Notes under the pieces: model-generated
Database searches by the model: none
Told to the model about the DNA's origin: nothing
Seen by the model: only the letters and a program-made list of their open reading frames with translations
In this document: piece by piece, positions 19,019-28,551 of the stretch
Numbering within the stretch: the first letter of the stretch is position 1
Layout: each line of letters begins with the position of its first letter
Made by a program: the position numbers and the translations under genes
Source: Paenibacillus sp. OV219
GTDB lineage: Bacteria; Bacillota; Bacilli; Paenibacillales; Paenibacillaceae
Assembly (NCBI RefSeq): GCF_900110075.1
Contig: NZ_FOCJ01000002.1
Location: 620,001-684,000 of the forward strand
Reading direction: 5' to 3'
DNA: 64,000 nucleotides

Positions 19019-20228
19019 AGATTACTTATCTCAAGAAGAAATTGATGCCTTGCTGCGTCAATCTTCCGATGAGCCTGATATGCCGGAGCCATTCGACCGT
19101 GAGAAGGAATTAAACAGTCACCTCAGCTCGATTGAGCAAGACGCGCTAGGCGAAATCGGCAATATTACGTTCGGTAGTGCCGCGACTGCGCTCTCGACAC
19201 TGCTTGGCCGGAAGGTAGACATCACAACGCCTGAAGTATCGCTTATCAAGCGCAGCGAGCTCGACGATGAGTTCCCTAAACCGCATGTTGCCGTTTCGGT
19301 CAGCTACGTGGATGGCTTCCAGGGTATCAACTCTCTAGTAATTAAGACGAAGGATGCCCAAACGATTGCAGACCTGATGCTTGGCGGAGAAGGCAAGCTG
19401 CTCGGATCAGAGCTTAACGAGATTCATATTAGTGCCGTTCAGGAAGCGATGAATCAGATGATGGGTTCATCCGCAACCTCAATGTCTACGATCTTCAACC
19501 GCTTCGTTAATATCTCGCCTCCAGGCATCGACATTCTTGATGTTAATAATGGAGACGGGATGGAGCAGTTACCGCAAGACGATACTTTTATCAAAATAGC
19601 GTTCCGTCTGAAAATCGGTGACTTGATCGACTCGACAATCATGCAGCTTCTCCCAATCTCGTTCGCCAAAGAAATGGTAGACACATTAATGGGAGGCGTT
19701 TCCGAGCCTACGCCAGCACCAGCTTCGATAAGTACGCCGGCACCTGCAGCCGTTGCAGCAGCGCCAGTGCCGGCACCAGCGCCGGTTCACACACCGCCGC
19801 CGGCAACTGTAGCACCACCAGCGGCAGCTTATATGCCACCGCCAATGCCGGAGTATGCATCAGCACCGCATATGCCCCAAACATACGGAGCACCAGCTAA
19901 CCGAAACGTGAATATACAGCCAGTCCAATTCGCGAATTTCCAAGGTGCGCCATATGTGCAAGCAGAGGAGTCAAATTTAAATTTATTGCTCGACATACCG
20001 CTTAAGGTCACAGTAGAATTAGGTAGAACTCAGAAGCAAATTAAGGATATTCTTGAATTGTCACAAGGTTCAATCATTGAGCTGGACAAGCTAGCAGGTG
20101 AACCAGTCGATATTCTAGTAAATAACAAACTGATCGCTAAAGGCGAGGTAGTCGTTATAGATGAGAATTTCGGTGTGCGTGTAACTGATATTGTTAGCCA
20201 ATGGGATCGTATCCAAAAATTACAATAA
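19008..20228 (+). CDS. fliY: Flagellar motor switch phosphatase FliY
   Basis: C-ring protein that dephosphorylates CheY-P and supplies the FliN-like part of the ring. The N-terminus LSQEEIDALLRQ repeats the FliM CheY-binding peptide. The CheC-type domain carries two ExxN active-site motifs (ALGEIGNITFG, AVQEAMNQMMG). A Pro/Ala-rich linker of about 85 residues (about 228-312) is followed by a C-terminal SpoA/FliN domain (VELGRTQKQIKDILELSQGS). Length is 406 aa, longer than B. subtilis (378 aa), mostly in the linker. The ATG at 19008 lies in the fliM end; an upstream in-frame ATG at 18975 is inside fliM. Confidence 0.95.
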   Translation: MTSKDYLSQEEIDALLRQSSDEPDMPEPFDREKELNSHLSSIEQDALGEIGNITFGSAATALSTLLGRKVDITTPEVSLIKRSELDDEFPKPHVAVSVSYVDGFQGINSLVIKTKDAQTIADLMLGGEGKLLGSELNEIHISAVQEAMNQMMGSSATSMSTIFNRFVNISPPGIDILDVNNGDGMEQLPQDDTFIKIAFRLKIGDLIDSTIMQLLPISFAKEMVDTLMGGVSEPTPAPASISTPAPAAVAAAPVPAPAPVHTPPPATVAPPAAAYMPPPMPEYASAPHMPQTYGAPANRNVNIQPVQFANFQGAPYVQAEESNLNLLLDIPLKVTVELGRTQKQIKDILELSQGSIIELDKLAGEPVDILVNNKLIAKGEVVVIDENFGVRVTDIVSQWDRIQKLQ

Positions 20229-20249
20229 TCCTTAGGGGGAAACACAACA

Positions 20250-20612
20250 ATGGCAAATCGCATATTGGTCGTAGACGACGCAGCATTCATGAGAATGATG
20301 ATTCGCGACATATTGACGAAAAACGGATACGAAGTAGTAGGGGAAGCGCAAGACGGCGCACAAGCAATCGAGAAATTCAAGGAATTCAAGCCTGACCTAA
20401 TCACGATGGATATTACAATGCCTGAAATGGACGGCATCGCAGCATTGAAAGAAATTAAGAAAATAGACGGCAATGCGAAAGTCATTATGTGCTCCGCTAT
20501 GGGTCAACAAGCGATGGTTATCGATGCGATTCAAGCAGGCGCGAAAGACTTCATTGTTAAACCGTTCCAAGCTGACCGCGTTATTGAAGCGATCAAGAAA
20601 ACATTAGGTTAA
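20250..20612 (+). CDS. cheY: Chemotaxis response regulator CheY
   Basis: Single receiver domain of 120 aa that carries phosphate from CheA to FliM/FliY. Acidic pocket VVDDA, phospho-acceptor Asp in ITMDITMPEMDG, conserved Ser/Thr position in MCSAMGQ, and Lys in FIVKPF. ATG start after TAGGGGG. Located between fliY and fliO as in B. subtilis. Confidence 0.97.
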   Translation: MANRILVVDDAAFMRMMIRDILTKNGYEVVGEAQDGAQAIEKFKEFKPDLITMDITMPEMDGIAALKEIKKIDGNAKVIMCSAMGQQAMVIDAIQAGAKDFIVKPFQADRVIEAIKKTLG

Positions 20613-20616
20613 TTGT

Positions 20617-21228
20617 ATGGAAGCTTTAAAGAAATATCGGCTTGCTGGCTTAACCATCTTCGGCTGGTTAGTGACAGCAAGTCTCGCATCAGCAGATACA
20701 CCAGTAGAAGATGATAAGCCCGTCATAGGAACCAGCATTGGTTACTATGCCTGGGTTATCGTCGCGCTGATGATCGTCATTGGTCTCATTCTTCTCGTTA
20801 TCAAATTTCTAGCTAGCCGGAATCGCGGATGGGGAACGAGTAGGGCGCTTCGCACTTTAGGTGGTATCCCGCTTGGCCAGAACAAGTCGGTACAAGTTAT
20901 TGAACTTGCAGGAAGAGTCTATGTCGTCGGTGTTGGCGAAGACATCACGCTGCTGGACAAGATCGAGGATCCTGATCTAGCTGAAAGTGTACTCACTGCA
21001 ATTGAACAGCAGAATGGACGCGCATGGAACTCACCAACGATTACTGATTTTTTGAATAGATTCCGCAAAAGCTCGAAGGCTGATGAGCCAACGAACGAGC
21101 CGTGGCAAGAAGCAGTTTCTTTCAAGGAACTGCTCAACAACGGTATGAGGCGGCAATCGGGTCAAAAACAGAAGGTTGAAGAGTTGCTGCACGAGCAAAA
21201 ACAAAACGATCGGTTGTTGGACGAATGA
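20617..21228 (+). CDS. fliO: Flagellar biosynthesis protein FliO (FliZ in Bacillus)
   Basis: Membrane protein that assists assembly of the FliP ring in the export gate. It has a likely N-terminal signal (about residues 8-26, ending ASADTP) and a transmembrane helix at about 45-66 (YAWVIVALMIVIGLILLVIKF). The FliO domain (TLGGIPLGQNKSVQVIELAGRVYVVGVGEDITLL) and a charged tail follow. Length is 203 aa. The SD is weak, lying in the cheY end. The stop overlaps fliP by 4 nt. Confidence 0.9.
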   Translation: MEALKKYRLAGLTIFGWLVTASLASADTPVEDDKPVIGTSIGYYAWVIVALMIVIGLILLVIKFLASRNRGWGTSRALRTLGGIPLGQNKSVQVIELAGRVYVVGVGEDITLLDKIEDPDLAESVLTAIEQQNGRAWNSPTITDFLNRFRKSSKADEPTNEPWQEAVSFKELLNNGMRRQSGQKQKVEELLHEQKQNDRLLDE

Positions 21229-21983
21229 ACAGAAAAATCTTATGGACAGTTTTTGCATTTCAATTGGTAGGTTTACTCTTTCATGCACATGCTTTTGCCG
21301 AGCCGATTCCGAATGTAAGTGTTAGTATCGGCGACGGAAGTGGAAGTGGTGCGCCGGATTCGAGCGCTTTGTCACTGCTTCTTATCATAACAGTGCTAAG
21401 TGTAGCACCAGGCATTCTTGTTCTGATGACGAGCTTCACTCGAATTGTAATTGTGCTCAGTTTCGTTCGGACATCCCTTGGTACGCAGCAAATGCCGCCG
21501 AACCAAGTGCTTGTCGGACTTGCACTGTTTCTAACCTTCTTTATTATGTCACCAACTTTGGGCACTATGAATCAGGTTGCACTGCAGCCTTACTTGAAAG
21601 GCGAGCTGACGCAAACGCAGGCGCTGAGTAAAGCGGCGGTTCCGCTCAAGAAGTTTATGATGAATCAGACGCGTGAGAAAGACTTGCTTCTCTTCCTGAA
21701 ATATACGAAGACGGAGAAGCCGAAGTCTTACGAGGATGTGTCGATTACGGTGATGGTTCCAGCTTATGCGCTTAGTGAGCTTCGAACGTCATTTCAGATG
21801 GGATTCATGATCTTCATTCCGTTTCTAATTATTGATATGGTTGTCGCCAGTACGCTCATGGCGATGGGGATGATGATGTTACCGCCTGTCATGATTTCGC
21901 TCCCGTTCAAAATCTTGCTTTTCGTTCTCGTAGATGGCTGGTATCTAATCGTCAAATCATTGCTGCTTAGTTTCAACGGCTAG
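21225..21983 (+). CDS. fliP: Flagellar export gate protein FliP
   Basis: Core of the export gate with FliQ and FliR. It has an N-terminal signal peptide (about residues 1-25) and then membrane helices (LSLLLIITVLSVAPGILVLMTSF and others). The signature FTRIVIVLSFVRTSLGTQQMPPNQVL and the C-terminal GMMMLPPVMISLPFKILLFVLVDGW are family-diagnostic. Length is 252 aa. The ATG overlaps the fliO stop. Confidence 0.96.
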   Translation: MNRKILWTVFAFQLVGLLFHAHAFAEPIPNVSVSIGDGSGSGAPDSSALSLLLIITVLSVAPGILVLMTSFTRIVIVLSFVRTSLGTQQMPPNQVLVGLALFLTFFIMSPTLGTMNQVALQPYLKGELTQTQALSKAAVPLKKFMMNQTREKDLLLFLKYTKTEKPKSYEDVSITVMVPAYALSELRTSFQMGFMIFIPFLIIDMVVASTLMAMGMMMLPPVMISLPFKILLFVLVDGWYLIVKSLLLSFNG

Positions 21984-22006
21984 CAATTGCAAGGGAGTGC
22001 ATAAGA

Positions 22007-22276
22007 ATGAGTACTGATTTCATCATTACCTTAGCAGGGCAAGCGGTATACACGGTGCTTAAGGCCAGCGCACCGATGCTCCTGATAGGCCTCATTGTCG
22101 GTTTGGCCGTCAGTATTTTTCAAGCGACAACGCAGATCCAAGAGCAAACACTTGCTTTCATACCAAAAGTTGCTGCAGTACTGTTATCCGTTCTTTTTTT
22201 TGGTCCGTGGATACTGAACACACTGGTCGATTTCACCTACAATCTGCTGAGTAACTTGTATAAATACATCGGATAG
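22007..22276 (+). CDS. fliQ: Flagellar export gate protein FliQ
   Basis: 89-aa, two-helix membrane protein of the export gate. The signature ISIFQATTQIQEQTLAFIPK-like segment is present (SIFQATTQIQEQTLAFIPK), between two hydrophobic helices at about residues 17-38 and 53-75. ATG start after AAGGGAG. Position between fliP and fliR is invariant. Confidence 0.96.
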   Translation: MSTDFIITLAGQAVYTVLKASAPMLLIGLIVGLAVSIFQATTQIQEQTLAFIPKVAAVLLSVLFFGPWILNTLVDFTYNLLSNLYKYIG

Positions 22277-22287
22277 GCTGTGGATCG

Positions 22288-23076
22288 ATGGAGATTTTTC
22301 TTCAAGGGTTCCCTATTTTTTTGCTTATTTTTTGTCGAATAACAGCTTTTTTCGTCGTTGCACCTGTATTCTCGACTCGAAATGTGCCAAAAACGTTTAA
22401 ATTGGGGCTCTGTTTTTTTGTATCACTGCTTGTCTTTTTAACGTATGGCTTGAAGCAAACGATTGTGCCTGATGCCGAATATATCCTTGCTATATTTCGA
22501 GAAATTCTCGCAGGCGTTCTACTAGGCTTTACTGCTTATATGTTCTTTACGATCATCAACACAGCCGGAAGCTTTATTGATATGCAGATAGGCTTCGGGA
22601 TGGCGAACATCCTTGACCCGATGACAGGTGTTTCGGCACCGCTGCTCGGTAACTTTAAAGGCATGGTCGCAACGCTGGTATTCTTGTCTATCAATGGACA
22701 TCACTTTTTGCTTTCAGCACTCATTCAAAGCTATGAATGGATACCGCTCTCGAATACGCTGTTTGCTCATGTGCATTCAGGAAGCATATCTACATTTCTT
22801 ACGACGATGCTTGTCCAATCCTTCATGCTTGCGCTTCAAATGTCAGCACCGCTCGTCGTAGCGATGTTCCTGACAGATGTAGGGCTCGGTTTTCTCGCAC
22901 GAACAGCACCTCAGTACAACGTGTTTGTTATCGGAATTCCGATTAAGCTTCTAGTCGGTTTACTGATGCTCAGCGTAATGATGCCGGGATTGATTATCAT
23001 CTACGAGCACTTATTTGACCAGATGTTCACTGCGATGCAGAAGCTTTTCTCCATTCTACAAGGACCCGCAGCTTAA
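22288..23076 (+). CDS. fliR: Flagellar export gate protein FliR
   Basis: Polytopic export-gate protein of 262 aa that completes the FliPQR helical assembly and contacts FlhB. About six hydrophobic segments. Motifs include FRITAFFVVAPVFSTRNVP-like near the N-terminus and IDMQIGFGMANILDP in the middle. The base composition at its start is T-rich, as expected for a membrane-encoding start. ATG 22288 has only a weak SD (TGTGGATCG). Confidence 0.95.
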   Translation: MEIFLQGFPIFLLIFCRITAFFVVAPVFSTRNVPKTFKLGLCFFVSLLVFLTYGLKQTIVPDAEYILAIFREILAGVLLGFTAYMFFTIINTAGSFIDMQIGFGMANILDPMTGVSAPLLGNFKGMVATLVFLSINGHHFLLSALIQSYEWIPLSNTLFAHVHSGSISTFLTTMLVQSFMLALQMSAPLVVAMFLTDVGLGFLARTAPQYNVFVIGIPIKLLVGLLMLSVMMPGLIIIYEHLFDQMFTAMQKLFSILQGPAA

Positions 23077-23094
23077 GGGGGAGGGCTAATACTT

Positions 23095-24186
23095 ATGGTG
23101 AAGTACCGTTTCACGCTCGATCTACAGTTGTTCAATCAGGAAAAAACAGAGCGTGCGACACCAAGAAAACGGCAAGAAGCACGTCAAAAAGGTCAGATTG
23201 CCAAAAGTCAGGAAATACCGGGCGCGCTCATTCTATTGTTTATTTTTCTTAGCTTCTTTGCTCTAGGTGGTTATTACAAAGTACGTATTCTGCATCTTTT
23301 CGGTTTGATCTTTGAACAGAGATTGTTGATGGAAGTGACTAAGAGCAACGTCGTTTCCTTGTTCTCCGACATCATGATGCAGAGCTTCATGCTTCTAGCT
23401 CCAATCTTCGGCATCGCTATACTCGTGGCATTGTTGGCGAATTATTGGCAAGTCGGTATCCTGTTCACTGGTGAACCGATCAAGATGAAGCTGAACAAAC
23501 TGAATCCGATAAGCGGATTCAAACATATCGTATCCATGCACGCTTTAGTCGAGTTCATCAAAAATATTTTGAAATTGTTGGTAATCGGACTAATTGTCTA
23601 TCGGGCACTATGGAACGAGAGAACGCAGATTATGAATCTCGCGCGTGTTCCAATTGGCGACATTTTTAGTTACGTAGCAAACATCACGATTAAGCTCGGG
23701 ATAGAGATTGGTGCAGTCCTTGTTATTCTCGCCTACTTTGATTTCCTATATAAGCGCTTTGAGCACGAGAAGAGCTTACGCATGTCCAAGCAAGATATCA
23801 AAGATGAGCACAAGAAGACAGAGGGCGACCCGCTCATTAAAGGCAAAATCAGAGAGCGTCAGCGACGTATGGCATTGCAGCGAATGATGCAGGAAGTGCC
23901 TAAAGCTGATGTAGTTATCACGAACCCAACTCACTTCGCGATCGCGCTCAAGTACGATGGGGCGACGATGGAAGCTCCGACCGTTATTGCTAAAGGGATG
24001 GATTTCGTAGCATTGCGGATTAAAGATGTGGCGAAGGAGAATGGCGTCATAATGATGGAAAACAGGCCGCTTGCCAGAGCGTTGTACGATCGGGCGGAAA
24101 TTGGTGACACGATTCCAGCCGATCTTTTCCAAGCTGTGGCGGAAGTGCTGGCATATGTATATAAATTGAAGCAAAAAGTGAAGTAA
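23095..24186 (+). CDS. flhB: Flagellar export switch protein FlhB
   Basis: Controls the change from hook to filament export through self-cleavage. The conserved Asn-Pro-Thr-His cleavage site is at residues 277-280 (VITNPTHFAIAL). Upstream are the charged N-terminus (KTERATPRKRQEARQKGQ) and four membrane helices. Length is 363 aa. ATG start after AAGGGGGAGGG. Confidence 0.97.
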   Translation: MVKYRFTLDLQLFNQEKTERATPRKRQEARQKGQIAKSQEIPGALILLFIFLSFFALGGYYKVRILHLFGLIFEQRLLMEVTKSNVVSLFSDIMMQSFMLLAPIFGIAILVALLANYWQVGILFTGEPIKMKLNKLNPISGFKHIVSMHALVEFIKNILKLLVIGLIVYRALWNERTQIMNLARVPIGDIFSYVANITIKLGIEIGAVLVILAYFDFLYKRFEHEKSLRMSKQDIKDEHKKTEGDPLIKGKIRERQRRMALQRMMQEVPKADVVITNPTHFAIALKYDGATMEAPTVIAKGMDFVALRIKDVAKENGVIMMENRPLARALYDRAEIGDTIPADLFQAVAEVLAYVYKLKQKVK

Positions 24187-24221
24187 CATTAGCAGCAATC
24201 ATCAGTGGAGGAGGGTACGTC

Positions 24222-26255
24222 ATGAAGGCTAGAGACCTGACAATTCTTATCGGGATCATCGGCATCGTTCTTATGATGGTCATTCCGATTCCAACCGGCT
24301 TAATGGACGTGCTCTTGATCATCAACATTTCAATCGCTTTGATGATTTTGCTTATATCCATGAATACGAACGACGCACTGCAATTCTCCATCTTTCCTTC
24401 CATGCTCCTCATTACGACTTTATTCCGGCTCGCACTTAATGTATCAACCACACGTAACATATTGTCCAAAGCGGAAGCAGGGAAAGTCGTACATACGTTT
24501 GGAAGCTGGGTTGCAGGCGGGCAGATCGCCATCGGTTTCGTCGTATTCCTTATTCTAGTTGTTGTGCAGTTCATCGTTATTACGAAAGGTTCGGAGCGTG
24601 TCGCAGAGGTTGCGGCTCGCTTCACACTCGATGCGATGCCTGGTAAACAGATGAGTATTGATGCGGATTTGAATGCGGGTCTCATTAACGAGATGCAAGC
24701 AAGAGAGCGTCGCCAGAAGATTGAGAAGGAAGCCGATTTCTACGGTTCCATGGACGGTGCCACTAAATTCGTTAAAGGTGACGCCATAGCCTCCATCATT
24801 ATCCTGATCATTAACTTGATCGGTGGATTCATTATCGGGATGGCTGTTCACGGGTTTTCCTTCAGTGAATCGATCAATACGTTCTCCATTCTGACGATCG
24901 GTGACGGACTTGTCAGCCAAATTCCAGCACTTCTCATCTCCACAGCGACAGGCTTAATCGTTACTCGTGCTGCTTCTGAAGGCAATTTGGCGCATGATGT
25001 GACAATGCAATTGTTCCGCTATCCGAAACTGCTTTACATTGTAGCTGGAACGATTACGCTGCTCGGTCTAGGAACTCCAATTGGTCCTTTTGCGACACTC
25101 CCGTTTGCAGCAATTATCGTATATGCAGGATTCCGGATGCAGTCGAACCTTACGAAGGAGCAACAAGCACAAGATATGCTCGTGGAAGAACAAGAAATCG
25201 AAGAGGTTCGCAGCCCGGAAAGTGTCATCAGTCTGCTGCAGGTCGATCCGATCGAATTCGAGTTCGGTTATGGTCTTATACCGCTCGCGGATACGCAGCA
25301 GGGCGGTGACTTGCTTGACCGAATTATTATGATTCGCAGGCAGTGTGCACTTGAGCTTGGTCTTGTCGTACCGGTTATCCGGATTCGAGACAATATTCAA
25401 CTCAAACCGAACGAGTACGTCATTAAGATCAAAGGCAACACGGTTGCTCGTGGCGAGCTGCTGCTGAATCACTACTTGGCGATGAGCCCAGGCTTTGATG
25501 ATGATTCGATCGTTGGTATTGAAACGATGGAGCCTGCATTCGGCTTACCGGCGATCTGGATCGATGAAGCAACGAAGGAACGTGCAGAGCTGCTCGGATA
25601 TACCGTAGTTGATCCACCGTCAGTCGTGGCGACTCATTTGACTGAGCTTATCAAGCGCCATGCACATGAGCTGATCGGCCGCCAAGAAACGAAGGCTCTT
25701 ATCGAGAATGTTCGCGAGTCTTACCCTGCACTTGTGGATGAGCTTATCCCATCCATTCTGAATGTCGGTGATATTCAGAAGGTGCTTGCGAAGCTGCTTC
25801 GTGAGAAAATCTCGATTCGCGATATGGTTACGATCTTCGAATCACTCGCCGATCATGGTGCTTATACGAAAGATCCAGATATCCTTACTGAATATGTGCG
25901 TCAGGCGCTATCCAGACAGATTACACAGCAATTCTCCCATAATGGCGACACGCTGCGAGTTATTACGGTAGGTCCGCTGTTAGAGAAGAAGATAGCAGAG
26001 TCGGTACAATCATCCGATCAAGGCACCTACTTGGCGATGGATCCGGTGTCAACGCAGACGATCTATCAGAAACTGAATGAACAAGTGAACAAGCAGATTC
26101 AATCTGGCCATCAGCCGATTGTACTCGCTTCTCCAACAATTCGGATGTACCTTCGCCAAATTGTTGAGCGTACGATGCAGGACATTCCGGTTCTCTCGTA
26201 CAGTGAGCTTGAACCTAGTATTGAAGTACAGAGCATTGGAGTGGTGAATCTATGA
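24222..26255 (+). CDS. flhA: Flagellar export gate/docking protein FlhA
   Basis: Forms the nonameric docking ring and probable proton-driven motor of the export apparatus. The N-terminal half has about eight membrane helices and the FHIPEP-type signature region (ARFTLDAMPGKQMSIDADLNAGLI). The C-terminal half is the cytosolic chaperone-docking domain (about residues 330-677). Length is 677 aa, as in B. subtilis. The stop overlaps the flhF start by 4 nt. Confidence 0.97.
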   Translation: MKARDLTILIGIIGIVLMMVIPIPTGLMDVLLIINISIALMILLISMNTNDALQFSIFPSMLLITTLFRLALNVSTTRNILSKAEAGKVVHTFGSWVAGGQIAIGFVVFLILVVVQFIVITKGSERVAEVAARFTLDAMPGKQMSIDADLNAGLINEMQARERRQKIEKEADFYGSMDGATKFVKGDAIASIIILIINLIGGFIIGMAVHGFSFSESINTFSILTIGDGLVSQIPALLISTATGLIVTRAASEGNLAHDVTMQLFRYPKLLYIVAGTITLLGLGTPIGPFATLPFAAIIVYAGFRMQSNLTKEQQAQDMLVEEQEIEEVRSPESVISLLQVDPIEFEFGYGLIPLADTQQGGDLLDRIIMIRRQCALELGLVVPVIRIRDNIQLKPNEYVIKIKGNTVARGELLLNHYLAMSPGFDDDSIVGIETMEPAFGLPAIWIDEATKERAELLGYTVVDPPSVVATHLTELIKRHAHELIGRQETKALIENVRESYPALVDELIPSILNVGDIQKVLAKLLREKISIRDMVTIFESLADHGAYTKDPDILTEYVRQALSRQITQQFSHNGDTLRVITVGPLLEKKIAESVQSSDQGTYLAMDPVSTQTIYQKLNEQVNKQIQSGHQPIVLASPTIRMYLRQIVERTMQDIPVLSYSELEPSIEVQSIGVVNL

Positions 26256-27655
26256 AGGTAAAGCGCTATGTCGTCAATGCCTTACCTGAGGCACTTCCCA
26301 TGATTCGAAGTGAACTCGGCATAGATGCCGTAATTTTAAACACCAAAGAAATTCGCGTCGGCGGATTTCTTGGCATGTTCGGCAAGAAGAAGACAGAAGT
26401 TATCGCCGCTGTAGAGACTGGTAGCGCCAACAATTCAAGTTCGAGCTCGAAAGCGAAGCCGCCGGCTCGCACGCAAACTGCAGTCGGTGCCAGACCTAAT
26501 GCAATGCCCCAAGCATCGCCCAAACCAGTAGTTCCCGCAGCGCCTTCACCGGCTGCTGCATCCGTATTCGATGCAGTACTCAGCCATGCGGCTGAAGTGA
26601 AGCAGGCAAGAGCTGCAGCAACGGCAACAGAAGTCCATGAGCTTCCGAAGATATCTCCAGCGGCTGCTTATGGAGCAAGAACAGCGGCTCCGAGTGAGGT
26701 GCCTGTAGCGGTAGCGCCAGAGGTGCTTGCTCAAGATGTTCGCAAACCGCTACTGACGGAAGATCATTTGCTTGCTGAGATTCGCGACATGAAGCAGTGG
26801 ATTGTGCGAATGTCGAAACAACAGCAGCAGGAAGCACGACCGGCTGCCATCCAGGCACTTCAAGACAAGTTGGAAGATCAAGAAGTCGATCAGCAATGGA
26901 TTGATCAGTTGATCGAGCAGGTTGAAGCCGAGATGAATGAAGCGAAGCAACATGGTATTGCTATTGCTGCCGATGATGACACGGCATATGTTTGGGGCTG
27001 TGCGCGACGGATCTTGATCGGTTGGATGCGCAAGTTTGAAGCGAATCAAATTAGCCGCGATACGCAGGTCATCCATTTTGTTGGTCCGACTGGTGTCGGC
27101 AAAACAACATCTATTGCGAAGCTTGCCGCTGAGCAAACATTGAAAGCTGGACGTAAAGTCGGATTTATTACATCCGATACGTACCGGATTGCAGCAGTTG
27201 ATCAGTTGCGCACATATGCAACGATCCTCAATGTACCACTTGAAGTCGTCTTCTCTCCTGCTGAGGTGACGAGAGCCTTTAAGCAGCTTGAAGGACGCGA
27301 GCTGATCTTCATGGATACGGCGGGACGTAATTTCCGCAATGAGCTTTATGTATCCGAAGTGAACAGCTTGCTGCAGTCAGGAAGTCATTCGATGACTTAT
27401 CTGGTACTCAGCCTAACGGGCAAGTTCAGCGATATGTCGACGGTTGCCGGTAATTTTGCCAAATACGGTATTGACCATGTGCTCTTCACGAAGCAAGATG
27501 AGACGCACGCGTGCGGAGCGATTCTGAACTTAGCGCTTGAGCACGGCCTCAAACCTACGTATGTCGCATGCGGTCAGACGGTTCCGGATGACATCGCCCC
27601 ATTCCAAGCAGCCAGCTATGTCGAACAATTGCTGGGGGCTTCTGATGATAAATAA
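26252..27655 (+). CDS. flhF: SRP-type GTPase FlhF
   Basis: Signal-recognition-type GTPase that sets flagellar number and position. The N-terminal B domain (MKVKRYVVNALPEALPMI) is followed by a long Ala/Pro/Ser-rich linker (about residues 60-175). The NG domain comes next, with P-loop [27 protein letters not shown] and TKQDET in place of the usual TKxD. Length is 467 aa against 366 in B. subtilis; the excess is the linker. It overlaps flhA and flhG. Confidence 0.95.
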   Translation: MKVKRYVVNALPEALPMIRSELGIDAVILNTKEIRVGGFLGMFGKKKTEVIAAVETGSANNSSSSSKAKPPARTQTAVGARPNAMPQASPKPVVPAAPSPAAASVFDAVLSHAAEVKQARAAATATEVHELPKISPAAAYGARTAAPSEVPVAVAPEVLAQDVRKPLLTEDHLLAEIRDMKQWIVRMSKQQQQEARPAAIQALQDKLEDQEVDQQWIDQLIEQVEAEMNEAKQHGIAIAADDDTAYVWGCARRILIGWMRKFEANQISRDTQVIHFVGPTGVGKTTSIAKLAAEQTLKAGRKVGFITSDTYRIAAVDQLRTYATILNVPLEVVFSPAEVTRAFKQLEGRELIFMDTAGRNFRNELYVSEVNSLLQSGSHSMTYLVLSLTGKFSDMSTVAGNFAKYGIDHVLFTKQDETHACGAILNLALEHGLKPTYVACGQTVPDDIAPFQAASYVEQLLGASDDK

Positions 27656-28526
27656 CGATCAAGCGGAAGCGCTAAGAAACTTGGTTCGGAACAATGCGAC
27701 GATGCGTGAAGAAGGCAGAGCAACTCGAATCGTAACCGTTACTAGCGGGAAGGGCGGCGTCGGGAAGTCAAACTTCAGTTTGAACTTCTGCCTGGCGCTA
27801 CAACAGCTCGGCAAGAAAGTGCTCATATTTGATGCGGATATTGGCATGGCGAACATTGATGTGCTTATGGGCGTTTCCTCTCCCTATAATCTCTATCATC
27901 TACTAAAGCAGGAGAAGACGATCTGGGATATTATCCAGGAGGGTCCGCACGGTGTTCATTTTATCGCTGGTGGTTCGGGTTTTAAGGATCTCGTCGATCT
28001 ATCTTCGGCGCAGCTTGATTACTTCGCGGAACAAATTGGTCGGTTGCATGGTGAGTATGATGTAATTTTGTTCGATACAGGCGCAGGCCTTTCGAAGGAA
28101 ACGATTAAATTCATTACCGCCGCCCAAGAGACGATTATCGTCACAACACCCGAGCCAACATCAATTACAGATGCATACGCGCTGATTAAGATGGTGACCG
28201 CGATGGAGCATGACGTGAAATTCAAGCTTATCGTGAACCGTGCAACAGATGCTAAGGAAGGTAAGGCGACAGCGGACAAGATGGCGCTAGTCGCCCAGCG
28301 CTTCCTGAATCTTGAACTGCCTGTGCTCGGATATTTGCCAGATGATCCGAATGTACCCAAATCGGTAAAGAAACAAGTACCTTTTTCAATCGCATTTCCA
28401 GGCACAGTTGCATCAAAGACAATCATGGATATCGCCAAGCAATTTGCCGATGTCCCAGGTGTTTCAGGGGCCACCAGCAACGGTGTCAAAGGGTTTCTAC
28501 ATAAAATGTTCAGACTTTCAAAATAA
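27645..28526 (+). CDS. flhG: MinD/ParA-type ATPase FlhG (YlxH)
   Basis: Antagonist of FlhF that activates its GTPase and helps control flagellar number and placement. Deviant Walker A TSGKGGVGKSN, then FDADIGMANIDVLMG and FDTGAGLS. The membrane-targeting type helix at the C-terminus is short (VKGFLHKMFRLSK). Length is 293 aa from the ATG at 27645, which follows GGGGG with 7-nt spacing and overlaps the flhF stop. The frame is open further upstream, but only inside flhF. Confidence 0.95.
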   Translation: MINNDQAEALRNLVRNNATMREEGRATRIVTVTSGKGGVGKSNFSLNFCLALQQLGKKVLIFDADIGMANIDVLMGVSSPYNLYHLLKQEKTIWDIIQEGPHGVHFIAGGSGFKDLVDLSSAQLDYFAEQIGRLHGEYDVILFDTGAGLSKETIKFITAAQETIIVTTPEPTSITDAYALIKMVTAMEHDVKFKLIVNRATDAKEGKATADKMALVAQRFLNLELPVLGYLPDDPNVPKSVKKQVPFSIAFPGTVASKTIMDIAKQFADVPGVSGATSNGVKGFLHKMFRLSK

Positions 28527-28551
28527 TCCTTTGAAATGGGAGGCTGCATCT

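Noticed and set aside
28408..28551. 48-codon upstream extension of cheB
   Set aside because: Lies within flhG; ATG 28552 has a GGGAGG SD and gives the normal receiver-domain start.
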